Shown: piece by piece, positions 43,201-55,100 of the stretch
Layout: every line of letters starts with the position of its first letter
How positions within the stretch are numbered: position 1 is the stretch's first letter
Assembly (NCBI GenBank): GCA_963575745.1
Contig: CAUYUJ010013914.1
Span: forward strand, 271,548-335,547
DNA: 64,000 nucleotides
Reading direction: 5' to 3'
From: Prorocentrum cordatum
Lineage: Eukaryota > Sar > Dinophyceae > Prorocentrales > Prorocentraceae
Position numbers and translations under genes: made by a program
Notes under the pieces: generated by a model
Database searches by the model: none
Told to the model about the DNA's origin: nothing
What the model saw: the letters and a program-made list of their open reading frames with translations, nothing else

Positions 43201-46200
43201 GAGAGAGGGAGAGCGCGCGCAGCAAAGAGAGAGAGAGAGAGAGAGAGAAAGGATGAGAGAAGGAAGGAGAGAGGAGAGAGAGAGAGAGAGAGAGAGAAAA
43301 AAAGAGAAAGAGAGAGAAGCAAAAAAAGAAACAGAAACAACGACAAGCAACAATACATAGGGAGACATACATAACGAAACCAAAACCGTTAGAGGGAGAG
43401 CGAGAGAGAGATGGCGGAACCTCCGCCCGCGGTCGCCCGGCGGCTGCCCGAGGACGGCGGCCAGCGCCTCGAGGACTAGGGTGCCGCTGCCGCAGAACGG
43501 GTCCCAAAGCACCAGCTCCTCCGGAAGAGGGAACCCGCAAGAGCCTGTTTTTTAAGACTCTGGCAAGTTTACTTGCATGGACGGGGGGGGGGCTGAGCCT
43601 GAAGCAAGCCGCAAACGACTGGCACGTTCGGGGGGGCGCGGAAATCACGCAAGTCGAAAGGCACTTGCACGCTAGTATTCGCTTGAAGAGGGGCGGGGGG
43701 GGGGGGGGGGGGGGCGAACGCCATGCAAGTAAACTTGCCTGAGTCGAAAAAAAACAGGCTCCAACTGGCGACTTTAGAGGACAGAGAACTGTGCACATGC
43801 ACCGACTCTGGCCAGGCCCATCCTGAGCCCAGGATCGGTGCATGCGCCCTCCTGCCTTGGCCAGGGAGGCATATGCACCGATCCTGGGTCAAGGACGGGC
43901 CTCGCCAGGATCGGTGCATGTGTGTAGTTCTCTTCGCCCGAGACGGGGGGACGCTAATTCACGCCGCTTCTAAAAAGCGGCGTGAATTGGCGAGGAACCA
44001 CCCAGGAAGTCGACCGCCTACCAGGAAGCCCCGAAAAGGGCTCCGGAGGCTCCAGAGAGGGCGCCCCAAAAGCGAGCCCCAAGAGCGCCCCGAGAGGGCC
44101 CTCAGAGAGCCCCAGAGGAGGAGGAGGAGGAGGAGGAGGAGGAGGAGGAGGAGGAGGAGGAGAAGAAGAAACGGAGGAGGAGGAGCGGAAGATGAGGAGG
44201 AGGAGGAGGAGGAGTAGGAGGAGGATGAGGAGGAGGAAGAGGACAGGAGGGACCACGAGGCCTCACAGATGGCTTCTTCGCCACGTGCGCTCGGGCCGCT
44301 TGCGTAGCGTATCGCCCACGGCGGCACCCGCGACACGCCGTGCCCTGCGAGCGAGCGGCGTGGCGCTCCGCTTCGAGGGGGGGGAGGCTGGGAGAGGCTC
44401 GGGACATCGATCCTCCCAACAAATCCTCCTCCTCCTCCTCCTCTTCCTCTTTCTCCTTTTCCTCCTTCTCCTTCTCCTCCTCCTCCTCCTCCTCCTCCTC
44501 CTTCTGTTCTTCTTCCTCCTCCTCCTCCTCCTCCTCCTCCTCCTCCTCCTCCTCCTGTGGACTGGGACTTGGTCCGCGCGTCGTGCCGAGGCGTGGTGGG
44601 CCAAAGCAGGCGGCGCGACACGCTAAGCCAAAATTGCCGACAGTGATATGTGTATATATACATCGACATTTCTATATATGTATACATATGTAGATATGTG
44701 CATACATAGATACATATATAGATCTGGATACACGTGTACACACATATGCTTATATCTAAATACACATCGACATATAATCACGTATACGAAGATACATCTA
44801 CCTACATACGGCAAGTCCGTGTCGTGACGGTCCGGGCGCCGGTTTCTGAGACTGCGGGGTACGTTCGACCTTGAAGAAAAGCGGCCATCTGCTGGCAGGC
44901 CACTTCCTCATTTGATGCGCCTACGTGTTGGAGAAGCGCGCTGACCGCTCCGATCGGCGCTGGACCCCCTGACCCACGGAGCGAGGGGTGCTCGAAGCGG
45001 GGCGCGTCGAGACAAGGGCAGCTCAACATTAGTCCCCGGACCTCTCCCGGGGTCCAAACGCACCAAGCTCTGGAGCTGCGCCCAGGCGTGGGGACAGGGG
45101 TGCTCTCCGAGGAACAACTATCGCTGTCTCAACTCGCTCTCCTGTGATGCTGGGCGCTGACCGCCAGGAAGAATACCCCGCGCCAATCCGTCGTCTGACG
45201 TGCACCGCCGATCCAAGAGATCTGCGCGGACCTCCGAAAAATGACCAGAGTCAGAGAGCTGAACTGTGGTTTATTGAGCCTCGGTGCGTATCTTAAGTGG
45301 GATTCCGTGACCAGGATTCTCGTTGCCGAAGTCTCATTTCTAAACAAATGTTGTTGTTGATCAGCACCCGCCGGTGCCCAGTGTATTGGTCCCAGCCTCG
45401 TTGGCCCTCGTCTTGAAGAGACAGCGCCTCGCGTAACTTACTCACTCCTTCCACCTTCCCCCTCCTTCCATCCCTGTTGCTGCAATCAGCATGTCAACTA
45501 CTTCGGTCACCCTAACACGTTTTCGTGGCCCAATAGGAAGCACCACCAGAAACCCCAGTGGCCAAGTCCACATGCGGCCGCCCCACCCATCTCGGCACAC
45601 CCATTACACGATACGTGGCCCCATCCGAAAGCTCCAGTGACGGTGTCCCCATGCGGCCGCCCCACCCATTCTGGCACACCCCGCACACCGTTCGTGGTCA
45701 CATAGGAAGCTCCACCGCATGCCACAGTGGCCACATCCACGTGCGGCCGCCCCACCCACTTGGGCACACCCTTCACGCGCTTCGTGGCCACAGAGGGGAC
45801 TCCACAGACGGCCCCAGGGGCCATGCCCACTTGCGGCCGCCCCACCCGTTTCGGAACATCCCACAAAGGTTACACGGTTCGTGGCCCCGTGGGGAGCTCC
45901 TCCGAAGGCCCCGAGTGCCAAGTCCATGCGGCCGCCCCACCCGTCGGCACACCCTTCGCACGACTCGTGGCTCCATAGGGAGCTCCACAGAACGCCCCAA
46001 TGGCGGTGCCGAGATGCGGCCACCCCGCCAATGTCGGCACACCCCTCACACGCTTCGTGGCCACATAGGGAGCCCCACGGAAGGCCCAAGCGGCGAAGTC
46101 CATATGCGGCCGCCCCACCCATTTCGGCACACCCCTCACGCACTTCGTGGCCACATAGGAAGCTCCACCGACGGCCCCAATGGCCATGTCTACGCGCGGC

Positions 46201-49200
46201 CGCCCCAACATTTTCGGAACACCCCTCACACGCTCCGTGGCTCCATCGCGAGCTCCAGTGAAGGCCCCAAAGGCCATGTCCACATGCGGCCGCCTCAGCA
46301 ATTCCGACACACCCCTCACACACTCCGTGCCCCGAGAGAGAGCTTCACCGAAGGCTCTAGTTGCTGCGGTGTCCGCATGCGGCCGCCCCACCTATTTCGG
46401 CACACCCCTCACACGCTTTGTGGCCGCATAGGGAGCTCCACGGAAGGCCCCAGAGGCAGTGCCCACATGCGGCCGCCCAGCCCACGCTGGCGCACCCCAT
46501 CACACGTTTCGGCACCGCATCGGGGGTTCCACCAGATGCACCAGCGTGGCCATGTTTCTTCGTGGCCTCATAAGGAGCGCCACCGAATGCCCCAGTGGCG
46601 GCATCTACATGCGGCCGCCCACCCATTCTGGCACACCTCTCACACGCCTCGCGGCCCCATTAGGATCTCCACCACATGCCCTACTGGCGGTGTCCACATG
46701 CGGCCGCCCAGCCCCATTTCGTCACACCCCTCACACGTTTCGTGCCCACATGGGGAGCTCCACCGAATGCCCCAGCGGCGGTGTCCACATGCGGCCGCCC
46801 CACCCATTTCGGCACATCCCTCACGCGTTTCGTGTGCTCCGCTGGAAGCGACAATGGCGGCGTCCATGGGCGGCCGCCCCGCCACATCTCGGCACGTTTC
46901 GGCTCGCCGCCGATCTGGTCCACCAGTGCAGGGGTACTGCGCAGTTGCGCACTTGCTCTGCCTCGAGCCTCCCCGCCGTGCAGGGCCGCGGTCAGCCGCC
47001 GCAGCAGCGGAGACGTCATCACGCAGGCCGCCGCCAGGGACTCGCGCAGGGGGGCCTCGCCGCCCGCCTTCCGGTAGCCCCGCATGTGCAGGGGCCCGGA
47101 GCCGTCAACGCTCACCTCGGGCGGGAGCCGACGGCGAAGGGGGCAGCAGTGTCTTCGCTCGGACTTATATGTGGTTCCCCTCGTGCGAAAGGGCCACATC
47201 CCAAAAATGATTCCGAGCACCCAGAAACGTGTCGAAATAATATCGAAAGAATATCGCCTCTCAGGGCCCGTCACGTCAAAACCCTCCAGTTTTGGGATTC
47301 TCTTGGTGTGATCGAAATTCTTTCTTGTGATCAAGGCTGAAATAGGTGGGCACATCTTAAACTTAAACGCTCGTTTTGGCGGCGCGCAGAAGGGTAGGGG
47401 ATGGGGGAAGGCTTCTCAAGAGGAGGCTGCTTCTTAGAGGGCGACGGAATGTCATGCGTAGACAGGGTCACTCCTTCGAAGAAACAACATTTGTTCACTT
47501 GGGCGACAATCAAAAACGGGTATGACGCGGGATGGCGTGCCGACCTTACGCCAAGGATTACGCAGCCCGCCGACGCGGCACGCCACATTGGAGACGAGGG
47601 CGCTTACGCGAACCTTACGTGGGCAGCTTACGCGCGAATGTCGGCGCAGACGACCTGTTTCATTGCGTCGCTCACTGAGACGCTCGTTTTGGAGACCTTC
47701 CTGGGGCCACTCGCTCCACTCATGCGTCGATGCTGCGTCGAACGCCCATCGACCTGAGTCGAACTTGAGTCGAACCTGAGCCGAGCTGGAGTTGAACTAG
47801 AGCCGAACTAGATTCGAACGAGAGTTGAACAGATCCGTCCAGCGCCCCACAGGAAGGTCCCCCGAACGAGCATCTCACTTTACTGTGCGGCCGTGGTCAT
47901 TATCAACCACGAAGCTGGAGTAGACTCGAGATGCAGTGCGGGACTGCAGCGCGAAAGCTTCGTGAACACGTGCATGCTAAACCTGCGCTGCCCAGAGACA
48001 GGCTGCTACTCCAAATCCCTTATTAGCCGTCCCCCGGGTCCGGATTTTTAAGGCGCCCTTTTTGAAACTGGGGGGGGTCCGGTTTATCAGGGCGCTTTGT
48101 GTGGATTGGAGCTTAGGTGGTCCGGATTATTAAAGCGCCCCGTCAAAGAGGGGGGTCCGGAATATTAGGTCGCATTTGGACGGGGTTCCGGATTTTTAGC
48201 GGGAGTCGATTCATACGGGATTTGGAGTACGCCGCAGCTTGCGCGGGCTTACGCGGGCCGCCAGCGCGGCACGCCTCCTTGGAAATAAGGCCGCTTCCGC
48301 GCGGCCTTACTTACGCAGGACGATCGATTTTCCTCCTGAGGTGAAAATGGCCATGAGGACTTCGCGAGACAACGTCGGCGCCGCCGAACGGACGGCGACC
48401 GGACGAGCTGTGTGAAGCAACCGGGGGGAGAGGGATGTATGTATTCATGTTCAATGGAGCCCGCTCGCGCGGGGAGTTGATGGGAGTGCGCGAGACGACG
48501 CAGGGCCCACCGTGGAAAGTTAATTACCGAACCCCCCTCCCCCATAGAATCTTAACACGGGCGGTTTGCGGGGTCCGCGGATCCGATTTCTTCCGGTCCC
48601 CTGTTTTACTCGAATAATTTAAATTTGCACAAAGTGGAAATCGGATCCGCCGTGCAAAATAAGACCGGACACGGATCTGGGAACATCCGAATGGGATCCG
48701 CGCGGACTGAAATCGGATCCACCGAAACAAACACCGAAACCATATTTGGATCCGCGCGAACTTCATGGGATCCGACGGCAATTATCTCATACGGGTCTGC
48801 TCAAGACTTCACACCGTCGTTCCCGGCCCAAGAGGAAAAACCTTTCGTCCTGGGGATGTATGCGCGGGCAGCTCACGCGCCCAGCGTCGGCGAGGACGAC
48901 CCCGTTCTCTTCTTGCCATCGCTCGGACGTCCATTCCCAGTGCATCTTCTGGCTTCTGGAGCTTTTCTCGGCGTTTCGATACTGGGCGGAAGGCGGGGGA
49001 AGGGGGGTCTGGCTCCTGACCTGTGCTTAGTGCGAATGTTTGCAGGAGGGCATCCATCATGGGCGAGGCTCCTCCCGCTCGAAGCAGGCGCAAAGAACAG
49101 CCAAGATCTACCCCATGGGGGGGGAGGAGGCGAGGGCCCGCGCCGACTGGGGGATCGACGAGGATAAGGATGAGGATGAGGATGAGGATGAGCATGAGGA

Positions 49201-52110
49201 GGAGGAGGAGGAGGAGAAGGTAAAGAAGACGGAGACGACGGAGGGGGAGGAGGAGGACGAGGAGGAAAAGGAGGAGGAGGAGGAGGACACGGAGACGGAG
49301 GGGGAGGAGGAGGAGGAGGAGGAGGAGGAGGAGGAGGAGGAGGAGAAGGAGGAGGAGGAGGAGGAGGAGGGGAGAGGAGAAGGAGAAGAGTAAGGAGGAG
49401 GAGGAGGAGGAGGAGGAGGAGGAAGAGCTCTTCTTCACGAGCTGATCCAAGATGCGCTCCTCGGTGCTTCTCGCCGAAGGAAAACCCGCAGACGCCCGAG
49501 CGGTGCCACGTCTTCCCCGGCGCGCCCGCCTGGCACTCGTCGTGCCGCAGGCGCAGCCGGACGGTGGTCGCCGCGGCCTGCCGCCGGGGCTGCGCGCGGG
49601 CCCCGCTGGCGCCAGCCGCGGCGCCCTCAAATCCCAGATCTCGGGCAGGGCCACCTGCGCTTGCCGCAGCGCCGCCTGTGCACCGTTTAGCCGATCCCTA
49701 TCCCCGGCAGCATGGCCTGGGCCCCACTGGCCGATGTACCCCCCTGGATGGGGATGCAGGCTGTTCCGATCGGGTTCTGAGAGGCAGATCCCCAACTGAG
49801 GTGGTGAGACGGTGGGGCCCGAGACGTCGAGGGGGATGGGGCTAGGGATCGGTTCAACGATACCGACCACCGGCGCTGGCCGCAGCGCCGCCGGAGCCCG
49901 CGTCGCTCGCAGGGCCGAGAGCGGCCGCGCCAGCGCCCCGCGCCGCTGGGGCGGCGGCGGCGGCGGCCGCGGCCTCCGCGAGCAGCGCACGGCGTCGATG
50001 CTCCACCGCGTCCAGCGCGCGCTCACGCACCATGCGCTCGTGGTAGAGGCGGGACCGGTCGGAGGAGACCACGATGTCCGCCTCCACTGGCTCCTGCGGA
50101 AAGAAGATGCGTAATCTAATGGAGCCCGCGCAGCCGCGAATAAAAGTGAGGGGGCGGCGGGGTCGTCGGGAGGATGCCCGAGGCTTCGAGCAAGCCCGCC
50201 GCAGGCGCCTATGTGGTCCACATTACACAACGAGCCCGCCGAACGCGCCGAATTCTAGTCAAAGCAGTGTGGGTGGGCCTCGGGCGCCTGGTGGGCACCC
50301 CGTGCGCCTGGGTGGGGTTGCCGAGGTCTCGCTCGGCGGGCGGTCGTGAGCGCCTCGCGGGCGCCCCGTGCGCTGGCGCTGCCGAGGTGTTTCGCCCGGT
50401 GGGCGCCCGTGGGCTCGTGGGCGACGCGTGGCTCGTGGGCGCCCCGTGCGCGGGGTGGGTCTGCCGAGGTTCCGCGTGGTGGCCGCCGGTGAAAGCCCAA
50501 CGGGCTGGCTGCACAGCTTGCACCATGGTGGTTGCACCGCATAGCTCGCACCACGTAGCGTCCGACGAGCAGCTTGCAACACGCATGGGTTGGACCCTCA
50601 CGCCGCGTCGCCGGCACCGCGCAGCCCGCACACGGACGGCTGCGACCACACAACTTGCACCGCACAGCCCGCGCAGCATTGCCGGCACACGCATCAGTGC
50701 CAGACTGGGGTCAACGATGGCGACCGCATGCTTCTACATGCTTGTTCGTCTTCGATCCTGACGGGCCCCCGCCGCCGCCTCCGCTTGCGCGGCCCGCGCG
50801 GGGGCGATCGGCAGGAAGTCCTCCCACGGCAGGCGCCGCAAGCCCGCGTCCAGCGCCGCCTTGGTGGGCGCGTGGAACGGGTCCCCGACCAGCACCCGCG
50901 CCGACTCCGCGACGCGGCTTTCCATCACGGCGCGCCAGAGCGACTCGCCCGTGCCTCGGGGGGGAAGGAGCAGTTTCTGTTGATCGGCGGCGCGTTTGGG
51001 TCCAGCAAGCGGTCATGCAAACGGCGGGACGCATCTTTTGAGAATTGAGGCGCAGGGGCGCATTCGGGCGAGGGGCGAGGAGAAAGAAGGCCACGGGCCA
51101 GCGGAGGAGGAAGCACGTACCAGTCGTTTTCGCAGTTTTGGGGCCTCCTGGGGCGGGGCCTTCATCACCATAGCTGCAGTCGCTTCAGACTCCTGGTGAG
51201 GAAACGCCTCCGCAGAAGTCTGTCGGCGTACGGTGGTTGGCGGTGCGCACACAAGGGGGTGGCGCGCGGGGGGCTAAAGCCTGAGCGGACAGGGAGATGA
51301 AGGGGAGGCAGGGGGGCAGTGCCCTGCCAGCTTCCGAGCGGCCCAAGCCTCTGGCCTCGGGGCCTTCCGGGACGACCCCGCTCCTTCCTAGAGGCGCCCC
51401 CGCCCCTCCCCCGCCTCCTCGAAAAAGGCTGGGGGCGCCCTCTTCGCCGCACCACCCTCTCAGAGATCCGATGCCCTGACTTCTCGTCTATGCCACCCCA
51501 CCTGCCGATTCCAGGACGAGCCTTCCCTCCCGCGTCGTTCCCTGGCGATGACGGCCCGGCCCCCCCAAAGGCCGGGCACGCCGCAAAAACCGCCCTCGCC
51601 GATTCTCCTGGCGTGGCGCGCGCTGCCGCTGGAGGTCTGGGCCGATGTCTGCGCTGCGAATTGTTCCTCGACTGCCCCGGAGCCCGGGCCCCCAGAAACC
51701 GACCAACACGGCGAAACCACGGCCCGCGCCGCTCCCTCCTGCCGCGCCGGAGGTCTGGGCTGGGCGCGCGCTGCCGCTTCTCTTGGCCTGGCACGGACGG
51801 GTCCTGAGTGGGGCGGGTGGTTAGTGGGGGGGGCCTACAGTCGGGGCTGATTGGAATGGACACGCGAGAGGACACAAGACCCATCCGAGGGCCACGTTGT
51901 CATAGGGGTGTAAGAAGGCACGGGCCGCGCAGGTCAGGACACGAGGGTACACTTAGTTTGGCAAATCGACCTCCTGACCCGTCTCAACTGTACATGGGGG
52001 GAAGAATAACCGAGCACAGACGATAATAGTACCCCAGGAATCAGAAAGTTCGGGGTTCCGGCGGGGATAATAACATATGATCCCAGGGATGAGGATGATG
52101 ATGAGGATGC

Positions 52111-52157
<47 letters not shown>

Positions 52158-55100
52158 GCGCTGCTGAGGATCACGATACTGTTGATGATGATGATGGCGA
52201 TCCTGGGCGCTCGGCACAGTTCTGACTCGAGAGATATCAAGACTCGAACCTATACAACTGGCCAGCAGGCGCTCGGCGCAAGGCTGACTCGAGAAATCTC
52301 GAGAGTCGTGGCTATAGAACTTGCCAGCGGGCGCTCGGCACAAGGCTGACTCGAGAGATCTCGAGGCTCGTGGCTACACATTGCCAGCGCAAGAGAGGTC
52401 CTTGGCAGGTCTGGCCAAGGAGCCTCTTTTGCGCTGGACTTCGAACCGCTCTCCCACGCAAGCACGGCATCCTTTGGAGCCGCCCTTGCATGGGAGACAC
52501 TTGCTGCAAAGCTGGGCGGCGGCGCTTGCCTCCTCGAAGGTGGCGCGCTTCGGCTCGGCCGCCGCGGGGTCCTTGCAGGGGTTGGACTTGCGCTTGGCCT
52601 GGGCCATGGCCTTGGCCGTCGCCCAGTCGTCGTCGACGGCCTCCTTGAGTTTACTGAGAAACTCGTTGCCTCGAGCGACCATGGTGTTGAGGCTCGCTGG
52701 CATTTGGTGGCCCTCGCCTCGGATCTCGCGCAAGGCGCGCTCGATCCAGCGACTTGTCCACGGGCCGCAGCCCCAACCGCCTGCCTGGGGCCGTTCGCTG
52801 CTCGGTGCTGGGCAAGTCTCGCCGGAGCCAACGGCGCCGAGCTTGCGGGGGGTCCTCGCGGCGGCCTCGGGAGGCCACGCGCGGACCCCGCCCGCGATTT
52901 CTGAAAGGGAGGGCGGGGGTCACTTCGCTCGGCAGCTCCCGAGCAAAGCGAATCAACCCTACCTCCCCCCCCCCCCCCAGAAATCGCAGGGCGTATAGGT
53001 GCGAGTTCGCGCGTGGCCCTTTTGGGCCTGCTTGGCGTTCTCGGGCGGCTGCTCGAGGGCGTCGCGGTGCTCCGCCGCGACGCCGCCCCCGTCGATCCTC
53101 GAGACCTGGTGGGAATTTCTACTAGTGCCCCCTGCCCGGGGTGCCTCCAGGATTCGCTCCGCACCGGAGCGAAACGCTGGAGGCGCCTCGGGGGGGGGGG
53201 GCACTGTAGCAACCGCAGACCTTGAGGCGCGAGTAGTGCGCGGGGGCCTCGGAGCGCACGCAGACCAGCACGCGGTGGGCCTCGTCGACCCTCTCGGCCT
53301 AGCGCTTCTGCTCCTCGGGCTGCTGGGCGGCGGGCGCGCCCTGGCCCTGGCCCCCTCGAGCCCGGGCGACGGCCGCCGTGGGCTCGACCGCCAGAACGGT
53401 CTCGGCGGCGCCCGCGCGCTCCTCGATCTCGCCCAGCAGCGCGCGCACTGTGCCCAGCTCGAGGGCGTCGCCCTTGACGATCCTCTCGCAGTTCATGACC
53501 GCGTGCTCCTTGGCGAGCTCGGTACGGCGAGCAGCCCCGCATGTGCGGCACGGGGGCCTCGTATAGTCCTGCTCGATCGTGACCTGTGGCGCTCGGGATT
53601 CGCAAGCCCTCGTTAGCTTTCGCCTGCTTCCGCTTTGCGTTGCTTCCGCCTGTTTCCGCCTTTGTCTCTTTGTCTCTCCGCCCACTTCCCCATGCTTCCG
53701 CCGCCCCATGCAGGAGCCGGCGGAGGCTAACGAATGCCCGTGACCCTCCCGGCCTGGCTGCTCTCGATCTGGAAGATCGCCGCGGTCTCCACCTCGAGGG
53801 CGCGCAGGCGGCGCTCGTCCTCGGCGCCCGGGACTCGCCGGGCGCCCCGCACTCTGCAGAGCCTGCCCTCGTGGACGCCCTCCTCGGCAACGCGCGCCAC
53901 CTTGCCGTGCCGGGGGGGGGCCCTCGCAAGCCTCGGGGTCGTTTCTCTGCGCAGGGCCTTGTTTTGCTTTTTGGTGGCGTGTTTCCCCGCTTGCTTCTTC
54001 TGCTCGCACACGTCGGAGAAGCTCGCGCGCGCCTTCGGCGGCCCGCCTGTGAGCTGCGCCTCGGCCGCGCCTCTGCTGAGGTGCTCGAGCGAGGTCTCGC
54101 CGCCAGTCTTGGCCTTCTCGCGCTGCCACTTGCGAGCGCCTTTGCTCAAGAACTGGCCCGCGAACTTGGACGCCCACCTGTTCTTGCGACAACTTGTCCG
54201 TTTCAGCTCCATCCTGGTCTCGAGGGCGCGCGGAAAACTTGATCTCATTGATCCGCTCCTCTGGCGTTCTGATATTGTCCTTCTGCTCGTCGCTCGTCCT
54301 GCTCGCACTCCTCCGGCAAGTCGCCGTTGTGGAAGCAGTTGCCGTCGAGGACGCTCCATTCGGGCACGGGCGGCACGCCCTCGGGCCAGCTCCGGTTGCC
54401 CTCGAGGCGCTCTTTCGCCAGGCTGTTCTCGATGCCGCGGGCGGGCGCGATGGAATAGCTCCACGGCCCCATGCCAACGACGACATTGAGCTCGCCTTGC
54501 TCTGTCGACCGGACCGCGAGCAGTTGGTTGGGTTGCAACCCTTGGAGCGGCACCGCGTCGCTGTTCTGCTCGCGGAAGCGGGTGCAGGCCTCGGAGACGC
54601 AGTAGAGGCACTCGTAGGGCCCTCATTGTGTCGAGGACTTGTGTCCCTTCTGGGGCTCGTCCTTGGCCTCCTGGATCCAGTCTTGCTCCATGGCCAAATG
54701 CATCTCGACTTTGACCTCTCGGATATTGGCTTTGAGCTGGCTGTGCTCGAGGGTGTCAGGCTCTTGCAAGAAGCTCGTGACGTCGGGGGCCATGGGCGCG
54801 CGGATGACATTATTGAGCCACGGTCGTGTCGCTGTCGACGCCCTGCTTGCCCTCGGAGGCCTGAGACTGCCAGGGCCCCTCTGCGAAACCCGCGGGGCTG
54901 GCCCTGGGAGTGTAACGCCTCGGAGGCACATGAGAAGACACGCTCTTGCGCCTCTTCGGGTGGCCCAAGAAGGGGTCCAGCTGAAAAGGGGGTGGTGCAA
55001 TAGATTTGGGGCAAGTGTATTGCAAATTCATTGCGCCGGAAAATTGCAGTGCATTGGATTGCAAGTAATATATTGCACGCGCAAATCCAGCAATACAATT

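Noticed and set aside
45540-46900. Possible CRISPR-like array
   Set aside because: Units are contiguous 90-bp tandem repeats with no constant-repeat and variable-spacer pattern, and the genome is eukaryotic.
45558-47210. A 550-codon plus-strand open frame with 30-residue repeats
   Set aside because: It is produced by the 90-bp array, which is equally open on the minus strand, and it runs antisense through exon 6 of the methyltransferase.
48809-50230. A 473-codon minus-strand frame
   Set aside because: It reads through GAG repeats, intron 4 and out-of-phase exon sequence; exons 4 and 5 use other frames.
52250-55098. Two long minus-strand frames (559 and 599 codons)
   Set aside because: They cross the TIR-G element, the 62-bp tandem array and several frames. 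The protein-like segments lie in other frames, so these are GC-driven shadows over a decayed retrocopy.
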